A stretch of DNA of 64,000 bases from Betaproteobacteria bacterium (GCA_016708825.1 JADJEZ010000004.1:248001-312000); one strand, 5' to 3'; counted from the stretch's first letter, positions 35,820 through 46,966 are shown. Notes: generated by a model not told the origin, from the letters alone. Made by a program: numbers and translations.

Positions 35820-36707
35820 CTACTCCGGCAGGGCCTGCAGCACGATGGCCGCCTTCAGCAGCGGGCTCATCGGCACGCCCATGGTCTCGCCGGACGGGAG
35901 CTTGTCGAGGAACCACTTGTTGTAGATCTTGTTCAGGTCGCCGCTCGACATGAGCCTGCCCACGGCGCGGCGGATCACCAGGCCGAAGTCCTCGTCTGCC
36001 TTGCGGTACATCATTCCGTACGGGTCGTAGGAAAGGTAGTCGCCGACGACCTCGTAGTCCTTCGGGCTCTTGGACTTCGCGATCAGACCGTAGAGCAGGA
36101 TGTCGTCCATCGAGAAGGCCACGGCGCGGCCGGACTCGACCGTGAGGAAGGACTCGCCGTGGTCCTTCGCGTTGAGGAAGCGGATGTTCAGGTTCTCCTT
36201 GTCGGAGAGCGCCTTGATGATCCGCTCGTTGGTCGTGCCCTGGGTAACCACCACGGTCTTGTTCTTCAGGTCCCTGTAGGACTTCACCTTCGCCGACTTC
36301 TTGACCAGGAGCTTCGTTCCCGTGATGAAGGTGATGGGCGCGTAGCCGACCTGCTTCTGCCGCGTGAGCGTGTTGGTGGTCGATCCGCACTCGATGTCGA
36401 TCGTGCCGTTGGTCATGAGCGGGATGCGGGTCTGGGGCGTGACGGGGTTGTACTTGACCGCGAGCTCGGCCATGCCGAGTTCCTTCTTGACCTCCTCGAC
36501 GATCGCGGCGCAGATGTCGAGCGAGTAGCCGATGGGCTGCTGCTTCTCGTTCAGGTAGGAGAAGGGGATCGAGGTCTCGCGATGGCCGATGGTGATCGTG
36601 CCGCTGTCCTTGATCTTCTTGAGCGTGCCGGTGAGATCCTGCGCGGCCGCCGGAGCCGTGGCGAGTATGGCGAGAGCCGCGACCGCGGCGAGCGAAGAGC
36701 GAATCAT
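35820..36707 (-). CDS. gltI: Glutamate/aspartate-binding periplasmic protein
   Basis: 295 residues. Signal peptide (SSLAAVAALAILATAPAAAQ), then a family 3 solute-binding protein: GTLKKIKDSGTITIGHRETS, PIGYSLDICAAIVEEVKKELG, ECGSTTNT, GRAVAFSMDDILLYG. Delivers acidic amino acids to GltJK. Follows the racemase gene by 102 bp on the same strand. Confidence 0.93.
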   Translation of the reverse strand: MIRSSLAAVAALAILATAPAAAQDLTGTLKKIKDSGTITIGHRETSIPFSYLNEKQQPIGYSLDICAAIVEEVKKELGMAELAVKYNPVTPQTRIPLMTNGTIDIECGSTTNTLTRQKQVGYAPITFITGTKLLVKKSAKVKSYRDLKNKTVVVTQGTTNERIIKALSDKENLNIRFLNAKDHGESFLTVESGRAVAFSMDDILLYGLIAKSKSPKDYEVVGDYLSYDPYGMMYRKADEDFGLVIRRAVGRLMSSGDLNKIYNKWFLDKLPSGETMGVPMSPLLKAAIVLQALPE

Positions 36708-36809
36708 GGGGTTCCTCCTGGATGGAATCGGAGCGCGGGGAAGTCGGGGGAGCGTGGGTGCAACGAGGCCCTAGGATACGTCCGGCGTTCGCCGGCTGGC
36801 AAACCCGCG

Positions 36810-37538
36810 TCAGGTCCGGGCCTTTTCGCCGCGCAGCGAGAACTCGACCACGGACTGGGCGAGCGCCTGGCTCGCGTCGAGGAGCGGCACCGGGCAGTGG
36901 GCGCCCCGGGCCGCCAGCGGGAGCTCGGTGCACGCGAGCAGGACGAGGTCCGCGCCGCGCGCGGCCAGCGCCTTCGCGGCAGCTTCGAAAGGCGCGCGTG
37001 CGCCTTCGCGGTCTCCCGCCTTGACGCGCGCGATGGCCTCGTCGACGAGGCTTTCCTGCTCGCTGCCCGTGGGCACGATCCAGTCGAACCCGCGCCGCGC
37101 GAGACGCTCGCCGTAGAAGGCGGCGGCCAGCGTCCCCCGCGTGGCGAGGATGCCCACGCGCAGGGGCGCCACGGGGCGGCGCCGGATCGCCTCGACGGCG
37201 GCGTCGGCGATGTGCAGCAGTGGAATGCGGGCGCAGGCCGAGAGTTCCGCGGCCCAGTGATGCGCGGTGTTGCAGGCCACCACGAAAGCCTCGCAGCCTG
37301 CCGCCTCGAGCGCACGCACGCCCTCGGTCATCGCGGCCACCGGGGATTCGCCGTCGCCGAGGACCGCAGCCACGCGATCCGGCACCTGGGGCACGTTCCA
37401 GACGACGACGGGCAGGTGCTCGCAATCCCGGCCCGCGGGAGTCTCCCGGAGGATCTTCGCCTGCAGGTCGATCGCGGCGGCGGGACCCATGCCGCCGAGA
37501 ATGCCGACGCGGCGGGGGCGAAAGTCGTGCGTTTCCAT
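36810..37538 (-). CDS. Aspartate/glutamate racemase family protein
   Basis: 242 residues from ATG 37538. Two catalytic cysteines in FVVACNTAHHWA and LVLLACTELPLAA, and the N-terminal RVGILGGMGPAAAIDLQ, typical of PLP-independent aspartate racemases. Interconverts L and D acidic amino acids. It precedes the acidic amino-acid transporter and diverges from NAD-glutamate dehydrogenase (118-bp spacer), suggesting use of D-Asp or D-Glu; exact substrate unknown. Confidence 0.88.
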   Translation of the reverse strand: METHDFRPRRVGILGGMGPAAAIDLQAKILRETPAGRDCEHLPVVVWNVPQVPDRVAAVLGDGESPVAAMTEGVRALEAAGCEAFVVACNTAHHWAAELSACARIPLLHIADAAVEAIRRRPVAPLRVGILATRGTLAAAFYGERLARRGFDWIVPTGSEQESLVDEAIARVKAGDREGARAPFEAAAKALAARGADLVLLACTELPLAARGAHCPVPLLDASQALAQSVVEFSLRGEKART

Positions 37539-37656
37539 GACGCAATCGTAATGGCAGCGCCGCTTTTGGGGGAAAATGCCGGTTTTGGACGACGGGTTCC
37601 GTTCCCACGAGGGGCGGTTTCGCCGGCGCGTTCGCCAGACACCGACCAAGGATTCC

Positions 37657-40600
37657 ATGTCTTCCCCTGCCCCGGACACCAAGCAAGCCATCCTCGAACC
37701 CGTCCTGCGCCTCGCGGGACAGCGCCTTTCCGGCGCCGCGGTGAAGGAGGCCCGCGATTTCCTCGCGCTCTACTACGACCAGGTCGACGCCGAGGATCTC
37801 GTCGCCCGCGCGCCCGAGGATCTCTACGGCGCGGGCATGGCGCACCTTGCGCTCTTGCGCCGTTTCGTCACGGGCAAGCCGAAGATCCGCGTCTACAACC
37901 CCCGGGAGGAGGAGCACGGCTGGACGAGCCCGCACACGGTGGTCGAGATCGTGAACGACGACATGCCGTTCCTCGTCGACTCCGTGACCATGGAGGTGAA
38001 CCGGCAGGGCCATACGCTGCATCTCCTGCTGCACCCGCTCGCGACCACGGTTCGTGACGCCGCAGGGAACCTCACCTCGCTCCTGCCCGCCGCGCGCAAG
38101 GGGCGCGCGAGTCCCTCTTGCATGTCGAGGTAGACCGGGAGAGCGATCCGGCGCGCCTGAAGGCGCTCGCCGACGGGCTCCTCGCCGTGCTGACCGACGT
38201 GCGCGCAGCCGTCGAGGACTGGAAACCCATGCGCGAGGCCATGGGCGCCATCGTGGCCGAGATCGCCAAGCCTCCCCGGGGGCTCGATCCCGCGGAGGTC
38301 GAGGAGGCGCGCGCATTCCTCTCCTGGCTGCTCGACGACAGTTTCACCTTCATCGGCTACCGCGAGTACACGCTTTCGTCGTCCGACGGGGAGGACGTCC
38401 TGAGCATCGTGCCCAGTTCCGGCCTCGGCGTGCTGCGCGAGCCCCGCGAGGGCGGCGTCTCTCCGAGCTTTCGAGACCTTCCCGCCGCCATCCGCGCGCT
38501 GGCCCGCGAGCCGCGCCTGCTCGTGCTCACGAAGGCCAATTCGCGCGCGACGGTGCACCGGCCCGGATACCTGGACTACATCGGCGTGAAGCGGTTCGAC
38601 GCCTCGGGCCGGGTGACGGGAGAGCGGCGCTTCGTGGGCCTGTACACCACCGCCGCCTATCATGCGGACCCGCGCGACATTCCGTTGCTGCGCAGCAAGG
38701 TGGCGCGCGTGCTGGACCGCGCCGGCTTCCCCGAGGCGAGCCACGGCTACAAGAACCTCCTCTCGATGCTGCAGGCCTACCCGCACGACGAGCTGATCCA
38801 GGTGGACGAGGCCACGCTCGCCGAGATCGCGATGGGTGTGCTGCGCCTGGGAGACCGCCGGCGCACGCGCCTCTTCCTGCGCCGGGACCTCTACGGGCGC
38901 TTCTTCTCGTGCCTGATCTACCTTCCCGCGAGAACTTCAACACCGACGTGCGCGTGAAGATCCAGGAGATCCTCAAGCGCCGCCTGGAGGGGATGAGCGC
39001 CGAGTACACGGTGCAGCTCACCGACGCGGTGCTCGCCCGCATCCACATGCTGGTGCGGACTTCGCCCAAGGGCGAGCCGCGGGTGGAGGCGCACGCGATC
39101 GAGGCCGAGATCGTGCAGGCCACGCGCCGCTGGGAGGACGACCTGAAGCTCGCCCTCACGGACGCGATGGGCGAGGAGCGCGCGGTCGCCCTCGGCCGCC
39201 GCTACGGCGAGGCCTTCCCTGCGGGCTACCGCGAGGCGCTTTCCCCGCGCGCGGCGGTGCGCGACATCGCGGTCGTGGAAACGCTCACCGAGGCCAGTCC
39301 CTTCGCGGTAAGCCTCTACCGCCCCGTGGAGGCCGACGCGCGAACGCTCAGGTTGCGCGCCTATCGCCTCGGGTCGCGGATGCCCCTGTCGGCGAGCCTG
39401 CCCATCCTGGAGAACATGGGCCTGGAGGCGATGGACGAGGACGGCTGGGAGATCGAGCGCGCCGACCGCGCACCGGTTTTCCTGCACGACTTCGGCCTGC
39501 GCAGCGCCTTCGACATCCCCGACGTCGAGACGATCAAGGCCGTCACCGAGGAGGCGATCGTGCGCATCGGGCGAGGCGAGATCGAGAACGACGCCTTCAA
39601 CCGGCTCACGCCCGGCGCCGCACTCGCGCCCGACGACGTCGTGCTGCTGCGCGCCTACGCCAAGTACCTGAAACAGGCGGGGTTCCCCTTCAGCCAGGCC
39701 TACGTGGCGCAGACGCTCGCCGCGCATCCTTCGATCGTCGCGAAGCTGGTGGCGATATTCCGGGCCCGGTTCGACCCGGCGGCCGCGGGAGACCGCGAGG
39801 CGTCGCAGCAGGCCCTGCACGAGGAGGTGAAGGCGGCGCTGAACGACGTGGCCATCCTCGACGAAGACCGCATCCTGCGGCGCTTCCTGTACGCGATCCG
39901 GGCCACGGTGCGGACCAACCACTGGGTCCAGGGCGCGGGCGGGCGGCGCAAGTCCTACCTGTCGTTCAAGCTCGAGTCGGCCAAGGTGCCGGAGCTTCCC
40001 GAGCCGTGGCCGCTCTTCGAGATCTTCGTGTACTCGCCGCGTTTCGAGGCGATCCACCTGCGCGGCGGCAAGGTCGCCCGCGGGGGGCTTCGCTGGTCCG
40101 ACCGGCCCGAGGACTTCCGAACGGAAGTGCTGGGACTCATGAAGGCGCAGATGGTGAAGAACGCCGTCATCGTGCCGGTGGGGTCGAAGGGCGGTTTCGT
40201 GCTCAAGGCCGCGCCGCCGCCGTCGGACCGGGAGGCCTACCTGCAGGAGGGGATCGCCTGCTACCAGGATTTCCTGCGCGGGCTGCTCGACTTGACCGAC
40301 AACCTGAAGGGCGCCGAAGTGGTGCCGGCCCGGGGCGTGGTGCGCCACGACCCGGACGATGCCTATCTCGTCGTGGCCGCGGACAAGGGCACCGCGTCCT
40401 TTTCCGACTACGCCAACGCGGTGAGCGCGGAGTACGGCCACTGGCTCGGCGACGCCTTCGCCTCCGGCGGCAGCGTCGGCTACGACCACAAGAAGATGGG
40501 CATCACCGCGCGCGGCGCCTGGGAGAGCGTGAAGCGCCACTTCCGCGAGATGGGCATCGACACCCAGTCGCAGGACTTCGCGGTGGCGGGCATCGGCGAC

Positions 40601-42469
40601 ATGTCGGGTGACGTGTTCGGAAACGGCATGCTCCTGTCGCGGCACATCCTGCTCGTGGCGGCGTTCGACCACCGGCACATCGTCCTCGACCCCGACCCCG
40701 ACGCGGAAAAGAGCTTCCGGGAACGCGAGCGCCTCTTCGCGCTGCCGCGCTCGTCGTGGGAGGACTACGACAAATCGCTCCTGTCGAAGGGCGGCGGCAT
40801 TTTCCCGCGCACGGCCAAGTCGATCGCGATCTCGCCCGAGGCGCGCCGGGTGCTGGGCATCCAGGACGCGGCGCTCGCGCCGGTCGAGCTCATGCGCGCG
40901 ATCCTCAAGGCGCCCGTGGATCTCCTCTACAACGGCGGCATCGGCACCTACGTGAAGGCCCGCCGCCAGACCAATGCCGACGCGGGCGACCGCGCCAACG
41001 ATGCCATCCGCGTGAGCGGCGCGGACCTGCGCTGCAAGGTGGTGGGAGAGGGCGGCAACCTCGGCTTCACGCAGCTCGGGCGCGTGGAGTATGCGCGCGC
41101 CGGCGGGCGCATCTGCACCGACGCGATAGACAATTCCGCGGGCGTGGACTGCTCCGACCACGAGGTGAACATCAAGATCCTGCTGGGTCTCGTCGTCGCC
41201 GAGGGCGAGCTGACCGAGCGACAGAGGAACACCATCCTCGCCGGGATGACCGACGAGGTCGGGCGCCTCGTGCTGGAGGACAACTACTTCCAGACGCAAT
41301 CGCTTTCGGTCTCGGGCGTACGCGGCGAGAAGCTGCTGGATGCGCAGGCGTCGTTCATGCGCGCCCTGGAGAAGGCCGGGCGGCTCAACCGCGCCGTGGA
41401 ATTCCTGCCCTCGGAGGACGAGATCGCCGAGCGCCGCGCCCAGCGCGCGGGGCTCACGTCGCCCGAGCGGGCGGTGCTCCTGGCGTACTCGAAGATGGTC
41501 CTGTTCGACGATCTCGTGAAGGGCACGCTCATCGACGACGAGTACGTCGCGCGCGCCCTCGTCGGCTACTTCCCCGCCGAGCTCTCCAAGCGCTTCGCCG
41601 CGGTGATGCCGCGCCACCCCCTGAAGCGCGAGATCATCGCGACGGTGGTGGCCAACGCGATGATCAACCGTACCGGGTCGGTCTTCGTGCACCGCATGCG
41701 CGAGGAGACCGGCGCCACCTCCGAGGAGGTGGCGCGCGCCTTCGTCCTCGTGCGCGACATCTACGACTTCCCGGCACTGTGGGCGGCGATCGACGCGCTG
41801 GACAACAGCGTGAGCGCGGACACCCAGGCCGAGATGCTGATCGAGGCCGGGCGCCTCGTGTTGAAGGCCGCGCTCTGGTTCCTGCGCCGTCGCCGCGAGG
41901 TGCTCCCCATCGCGGAGGTTCTCGAAATATTCCGGCCGAGCATCGCCGCCTTCCGGGCGCAACTCCCGGCGATGCTTCCGGCCGCCGAGCGCGAGATTCT
42001 CGAGACCGCGGCCGCGCGGCTCGTCGCCCGGGGTGCGCCGCAGGAGCTCGCGCGCGACATGGCCGCGCTCGACCCCTTGTACGCGATGCTCGACACCACG
42101 GAAGTCGCCCGGGAAACGGGGCGGCCCCTGGAGGCTGTCGCGCGCCTGTACTTCGCGCTGGCCGGGGAGCTGGACATCCGCTGGTTCGCCGAGCGCATCA
42201 CGGCCCTGCCCACGGACACCTCGTGGCAGGCGCTCGCGCGCAATGCGATGCGCGACGACCTGTCGAGCCAGCTGCGCGCGCTCACGGCCGCCGTCGCGAG
42301 GCTTTCGCCCGATGTCGCGGATCCGGCCGCGATGATCGCCGCGTGGAAGGAGCGCAGCGCCCAGCCGGTCGCGAGGCTCATGGCCATGCGCGAGGAGCTG
42401 AAGCTCGCGGGTTCGCTCGATCTCGCCGTGCTCTCCGTCGTCCTGAGGGAATTGCGCGGCCTTGCCTGA
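37657..42469 (+). CDS. NAD-specific glutamate dehydrogenase, large type (two apparent frameshifts)
   Basis: About 1604 residues if repaired, the length of the 180-kDa bacterial NAD-GDH family. Oxidises glutamate to 2-oxoglutarate and ammonia. N-terminal regulatory region includes HTVVEIVNDDMPFLVDSVTM and FTFIGYREYTL; the catalytic region has GGLRWSDRPEDFRTEVLGLMKAQ, PVGSKGGFVLK (catalytic Lys), GDMSGDVFGNGML and VVGEGGNLGFTQLGRVEYA. One base seems missing in the G-run 38100-38103 and another in the C-run 38925-38927; each repair restores conserved sequence. The stop overlaps the next gene's TTG start. Confidence 0.93.
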
Positions 42470-43661
42470 TCCCGACGAGAATTCGCCCGGGCGGTGGCGG
42501 CTCGCCGCCGCCCTCGGCGTCACCCAGGTCGTGTCCTGGGGAAGCGTCTATTACGCGTTCGCGGTAGTGATGGAATCGGTGCAACGGGAGCTGGGCGCCT
42601 CGGCGGGGGTCACGGTGGGAGCGTATTCGGTGGCGCTCCTCGTGTCGGGGCTCCTTGCCGCTCCCGTCGGCCGGCACATCGACCGCCACGGCGCGCGGCG
42701 CGCGATGACGGCGGGCTCGGTCGGCGCGGCGCTGCTGCTGGCGCTTTTCTCGCAGGTCACCACGGCGCCCGCTCTCTACGCCGTGTGGGCCGGGCTCGGC
42801 GTGGTGATGGGCCTCACGCTCTACGAGCCGGCTTTCGCGAGCCTCGCCCTGGTGTACCGCACCGACCTGCGCAAGGCGATCACCTACGTGACACTCGCCG
42901 GCGGGTTCGCGAGCACGGTGTTCTGGCCGCTCACGCAGTGGCTGGCGACCGCGCTGGGATGGCGCGAGGCGATGCTGGTCCTCGCCGCGATCAACCTCGT
43001 CGTCTGCGTTCCCCTGCACGCGCGTTACCTGCCGGCACGGGGGCGCCCGGCGGGCGGTCCTCCCGGCGCGGCCGACGATGCCCCGGGTCGGGCAAGGCTC
43101 GTCGCCGACCGGCGGTTCCGCTGGCTCGCGCTCGCCTTCCCGCTGAACATGCTCGCCTTCGCAGCCATGGGGCTTCACCTGCTCGCGATGCTCAAGGAGC
43201 AGGGGTTCACGCCGGAGAAGGCCGCGCTCCTGGCCGCGCTGGTCGGGCCCATGCAGGTGGCGGGGCGGATCGCGTAGTTCACCTTTGCACATCGGGTGAG
43301 CCCGGCGAAGGTCGGCGAGATCGCGCTCTTCGTATTCCCCGTGTCCCTGGCGATACTCGCCTTTGCCGGGGGCGGCACCTGGAGCGTCGTCGCGTTCGCG
43401 GTCCTCTACGGCGCGAGCAACGGCGTGATGACCATCGTGCGGGGCACGGTGCCCGCGGAAATCTGGGGGCACGAAGGCTACGGCGGGCTCACCGGGCTCA
43501 TGGCCACGCCGGTCCTCCTCGCACGGGCCGCGGGCCCGCTGGCCGCCGCGGGCGTCCTGATGCTGGCGGGAGGCTACCGCGCCGTCACGCTCGCGCTCGC
43601 GGCCGTGGGCGTCGTCTCGTGGATTGCCTTCACGCTGGCCGTGCGTCCCGCTCGACGATGA
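42462..43661 (+). CDS. MFS transporter, interrupted by one in-frame TAG
   Basis: About 399 codons from TTG 42462, which overlaps the GDH stop. Twelve likely membrane helices with the MFS loop GRHIDRHGARRAM between helices 2 and 3. A single TAG at 43275-43277 sits at a helix 8 boundary (MQVAGRIA*FTFAHRV); the same frame continues with good coding sequence to 43661 (KVGEIALFVFPVSLAILAF). Either a GAG/CAG-to-TAG change, a sequencing error, or a decaying gene. Substrate unknown. Confidence 0.8.
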
Positions 43662-44028
43662 GGGCCGCCACCACGCGCCGGCCCTCGCCCAGCAGGATGT
43701 TGTAGGTGCGGCAGGCGGCGCGGGTGTCCATCACCTCGACGCCGACGCCGGCCCGGTGGAGCGGGGCGAGCACGGCGGGTGACGGGAAGCCGAATCGCGC
43801 CCCGGTCCCCAGCAGCACGATCTCCGGCCGCATTCCGGCGATGGCGTCCAGGTCCCCTTCCGTGAGGGCTTCGAGAGAGCCGTGCGACCAGCCCGGGAGC
43901 AATGCGTCGGCGCCGACCGCGACATTGGCGTGGTGGCGGGAGCCGTTCACGTCCACGTAGCCGTCGCCGTAGCCGGTGAAGCGGTTGGCTCCCTCGACGG
44001 TTTCGATCGCGATCTTCATGCCCGGCAT
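43630..44028 (-). CDS. Mth938-domain (DUF498) protein
   Basis: 132 residues. Pattern FTGYGDGYVDVNGSRHHANVAV, PEIVLLGTGARFGFP and VGVEVMDTRAACRTYNILLGEGRRV matches the Mth938/NDUFAF3-like fold. Its 3' end overlaps the end of the convergent MFS gene by 32 bp. An in-frame ATG 9 bp later (MKIAIE) is an alternative start. Function unclear; relatives help assemble respiratory complex I. Confidence 0.88.
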   Translation of the reverse strand: MPGMKIAIETVEGANRFTGYGDGYVDVNGSRHHANVAVGADALLPGWSHGSLEALTEGDLDAIAGMRPEIVLLGTGARFGFPSPAVLAPLHRAGVGVEVMDTRAACRTYNILLGEGRRVVAALIVERDARPA

Positions 44029-44083
44029 TGTCGCATTCGCCCGGCCGTCTCCGCGGGGAGTGTTCCGGTGGCGGCTCTCCGTC

Positions 44084-44089
44084 TATGAT
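44084..44089 (+). promoter_or_regulatory. Possible -10 box of the DUF4331 operon (TATGAT)
   Basis: TATGAT 62 bp before the DUF4331 start, in the divergent gap with the Mth938 gene. A TGTTCC at 17 bp is a poor -35. Weak. Confidence 0.3.
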
Positions 44090-44150
44090 GTGCGCGCATC
44101 GAACCCGTTGGCCCGCCGTCAAACGCAGCAGATTCCCGGGAGAACCCCCG

Positions 44151-44867
44151 ATGTCCTCTTACGGTGCTTGGCGCGGAATGCCGCGCGCTCTGGCCGCCAT
44201 GGTCGCGCTCGCGACGAGCGTTTCGGTGCTCTCCGCGGATCATGCGGAATCCCCCGGCGCCGACGCGGATCCCTCGGCCGATCTTGCCGACATCTTCATT
44301 TTCCCGTCTCCGCAGGCGTCCTCGCGAACGATCGCGGCGATCACCTTCGGTGGTCGTGCCGCGCCGCGCTCGCGCATCGACGGCGACCTCGCTTGCGACC
44401 CCAATGTCCTCTACACATTGCACATCGACCGCGAGCAAGCCGCGAACGGCTTCGACAACGTCGCCGACGTGCAAGTCCATGCCCGCTTCGGCCGCAACGG
44501 CAAGGGCGAGTGCGGCGTGCAGCTCGAGAACGTCCCCGGAAACGGCGCGACGGTGTCGGGCCCCGTCGAGACGGTCTTCGAATCGCCCGCGGGACTCAAG
44601 GTGTTCGCGGGGGTGCGCAACGACCCCTTCTTCTTCGATGGCGAAGGCTTCGCGGCCCTCGTCGCCTCGTTCGCGGCCCCGGGCCAGAGCGGGGACCTGG
44701 TGGGCGCCTTCCGGCTCGGCGGCGGCCAGCCCCGGCGCGACTCCTTCGCGAACCGCAACGTCTCGGCCATCGTGTTCGAGATGGACAACGCGGCCATGGC
44801 GCCGCCGAGCGGCTCCTTCCGGCCGCGGGTGCGCGTCTGGGCCACGACCTCCCGGATCGCGGGGTAG
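44151..44867 (+). CDS. DUF4331 family exported protein (N-terminal half)
   Basis: 238 residues. Signal-like N-terminus (ALAAMVALATSVSVLSADHAESPG) followed by DPSADLADIFIFPSPQ, typical of the start of DUF4331 proteins, and CDPNVLYTLHIDRE. The usual DUF4331 protein is nearly twice this length; the rest is encoded by the next gene, a separate lipoprotein, 4 bp downstream. Function unknown. Confidence 0.78.
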   Translation: MSSYGAWRGMPRALAAMVALATSVSVLSADHAESPGADADPSADLADIFIFPSPQASSRTIAAITFGGRAAPRSRIDGDLACDPNVLYTLHIDREQAANGFDNVADVQVHARFGRNGKGECGVQLENVPGNGATVSGPVETVFESPAGLKVFAGVRNDPFFFDGEGFAALVASFAAPGQSGDLVGAFRLGGGQPRRDSFANRNVSAIVFEMDNAAMAPPSGSFRPRVRVWATTSRIAG

Positions 44868-44871
44868 GCCC

Positions 44872-45598
44872 ATGACCCGCTTCCCCTTGGCCACGCTTCG
44901 CCCCGCGCTCGTCCTCCTCCTCGCGGCCACGCTCGCCGCCTGCAGCAGCAGCAACCAGCCGAGCAGCAGCGGCGGTTACGCCTTCCGGTCCGATGCCCCC
45001 CGATCGCTATGTGCGGGTGGACCGGACGGGCCAACCGGCGGTGGCCACGGCGCTGCTGTCGCGCGATCCGGCGATCCCGCCCCTGGGCCCGACGGGCCTG
45101 CCGCTCAACCCGGGCAACGCGGCCAACGCGTTCAACAACCAGCGCGATGCGCTCAATCGCGGCGACCCGGCGAACGACGCCCGGGATTTCGCGGGGCTCT
45201 TCACCGTGGGCCCGCAGTCGAATACGCTGCGCAACATCCACTACGAGGTCGGTCCCGCCTTGCGCGCGCTGGGGCTCACGCCATGCTCCGTGGAAACGGT
45301 GACGCCGCCGGCCATCGACGCGGAAGTGGACATCTCGCAGTGCGTCCCGCAGGTGGCGCCGGTGGTGCTGCCGGACGTGATCACCCACGACCTGGACGCC
45401 GCGCCGGGTTGGCCGAACGGGCGCGGTTATGACGATCCGGTGGTCGACCGGCTCCTGGCCGCGGCCCTGTTGCGGATTTCCGGTCCGGGCGCGCCGCACA
45501 CGCTCTTCGCCATTACCGGGGCCATCAATCCGCCCCGCGACGAATCCGGAACCGTGCTGCCGCCCGTCTTTCCGCACCTTCGGGATCGCTATCTTTGA
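44872..45598 (+). CDS. DUF4331-related lipoprotein, C-terminal half (one apparent frameshift)
   Basis: About 241 residues if repaired. Lipoprotein signal RPALVLLLAATLAACSSS, a serine-rich linker, then DRYVRVDRTGQPAVATALL, NARDFAG-like region (DARDFAGLFTVGP) and NGRGYDDPVVDRLLAAALLRI with FPHLRDRY at the end, matching the second half of DUF4331 proteins. An extra C in the run 44996-45001 breaks the frame; removing it joins SDAP to DRYV. Its stop overlaps the TTG start of the TPR gene. Function unknown. Confidence 0.75.
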
Positions 45599-46893
45599 GG
45601 GGTGGCGCAGTCGCACCGGGCCTCGCGCTGGGCCTCGTGGTCCTGGGCGCGATGTCCGGATGCGATGGCGGCAGCGGCAGCGCCTTGCAGGCGAGCCCCG
45701 CGGCCGCGGCGCGAGCGACCGGCTATGAAACGGCAAGGGCGGGCCTGGACGAGGCGATCGCGCGCGGCCTTGCGCTCGCCTCCGAGCGCCCCGACGACGG
45801 ACTGCTTCCGCTCGAGGTCGTTTCGCTCTACGTGGAGCGCGCACGGCTCACCGGGGACTACGGGGATTTCGGCAGGGCCCAGGCGCTGCTCGACACCCGC
45901 TCCGTCGCCGCACCGACGGCGGCCCTGTGCCTCGCCCTGGCGCGCCTGCACGTAACGCTGCACCGCTTGCGCCAGGCGGGCGACGCACTGGTGGCCTGCC
46001 CGCCCGGGACCGACTCCACGGAAATCGCCGCGATGCGCGCCGACGTCGCGATGCACTCGGGGCGCTACCGCGAGGCCGAGACCGTCTACCGCGCCCTCCT
46101 GAACGCGTTTGGCACCCCGCAGCAATTCGTCCGGCTCGCGCTCCTGCGCAACCGGACGGGATCGCCCGCGGAGGCCGCAGCCCTCCTCGAGGCGGCCGAG
46201 AAGCGCTATCACGGCGGATCGCCCACGATGCAGGCTTGGCTCAAGCTCCAGCGCGGCCTGGTCGCCCTGGACCGCGGCCGCCTCGACGAAGCGCTGGCCC
46301 TGTACCGGCTCGCCGCCGACGCGCTGCCCGGCTGGTGGCTCGTCGACGAGCACATCGCGGAGGCGCTCGAACTGCAGGGCGACGCCCGGGCGGCGAAGGC
46401 GCTGTACGCGAAAGTGCTGGAGAGGATGCGGGCGCCGGCGATCCTGGATGCGCTCGCGCAGCTCGAGCGCCGGGAGGGCCGTGCGGAGCCATCCGAGGCG
46501 CTCGTGCGCGAGGCGCGCGCGCTCCACGACAAACGCCTGGCGCAGTTTCCGGAAGCCGCGGCGGGCCATGTCCTCGACCATTTCCTGCGGGACGGAAAGG
46601 AGACGCCGCGCGCGCTCGCCCTCGCCCGGGAGAACTTCGCGGCGCGACCCGGCGGAGACGCCGCCCAGGCGCTGGCGAAGGCCTGGCTGCGCGCCGGCAA
46701 GCCCGAGCGCGCGGCCTCGCTCGTCGAGGCGCAGCTTGCGCAAGGCTGGGATACGGCCGAGTCGTACTGGCTGCTCTCCGAGGCGTACGCGCGTCTCGGG
46801 AGAAAGAGCCTGGCCGCAACCGCGCGCGACCGGGCGCTCGGCCGCAATCCCTTGAGCGAACGGATGTACGCGTTGCCTCCTCCGGGCCCCTGA
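45595..46893 (+). CDS. TPR-repeat lipoprotein
   Basis: 432 residues from TTG 45595 overlapping the previous stop. Signal with lipobox VVLGAMSGC. The rest is helical tetratricopeptide-like repeats (YREAETVYRALLNAFG, AAALLEAAEKRYHGG, RLDEALALYRLAADALP, ARAAKALYAKVLERM). Probably a protein-protein interaction scaffold at a membrane face, acting with the two DUF4331 products. No enzyme motif. Confidence 0.82.
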   Translation: MRGGAVAPGLALGLVVLGAMSGCDGGSGSALQASPAAAARATGYETARAGLDEAIARGLALASERPDDGLLPLEVVSLYVERARLTGDYGDFGRAQALLDTRSVAAPTAALCLALARLHVTLHRLRQAGDALVACPPGTDSTEIAAMRADVAMHSGRYREAETVYRALLNAFGTPQQFVRLALLRNRTGSPAEAAALLEAAEKRYHGGSPTMQAWLKLQRGLVALDRGRLDEALALYRLAADALPGWWLVDEHIAEALELQGDARAAKALYAKVLERMRAPAILDALAQLERREGRAEPSEALVREARALHDKRLAQFPEAAAGHVLDHFLRDGKETPRALALARENFAARPGGDAAQALAKAWLRAGKPERAASLVEAQLAQGWDTAESYWLLSEAYARLGRKSLAATARDRALGRNPLSERMYALPPPGP

Positions 46894-46966
46894 GCCCGCG
46901 GCTTCGCTCCCGCGCCGGCCCGCTTCGCGCCTGCCGCCCGGTTTGCCCCGAAGGCGAGGGGACCGC

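Noticed and set aside
38918..42523. 1201-residue minus-strand frame across glutamate dehydrogenase
   Set aside because: Same reason; Arg/His-rich composition and no family signature.
43275..43277. Amber recoding (pyrrolysine or suppressor tRNA)
   Set aside because: Single case, no pyl genes or pattern; TAG is used as a normal stop for coxG and others.
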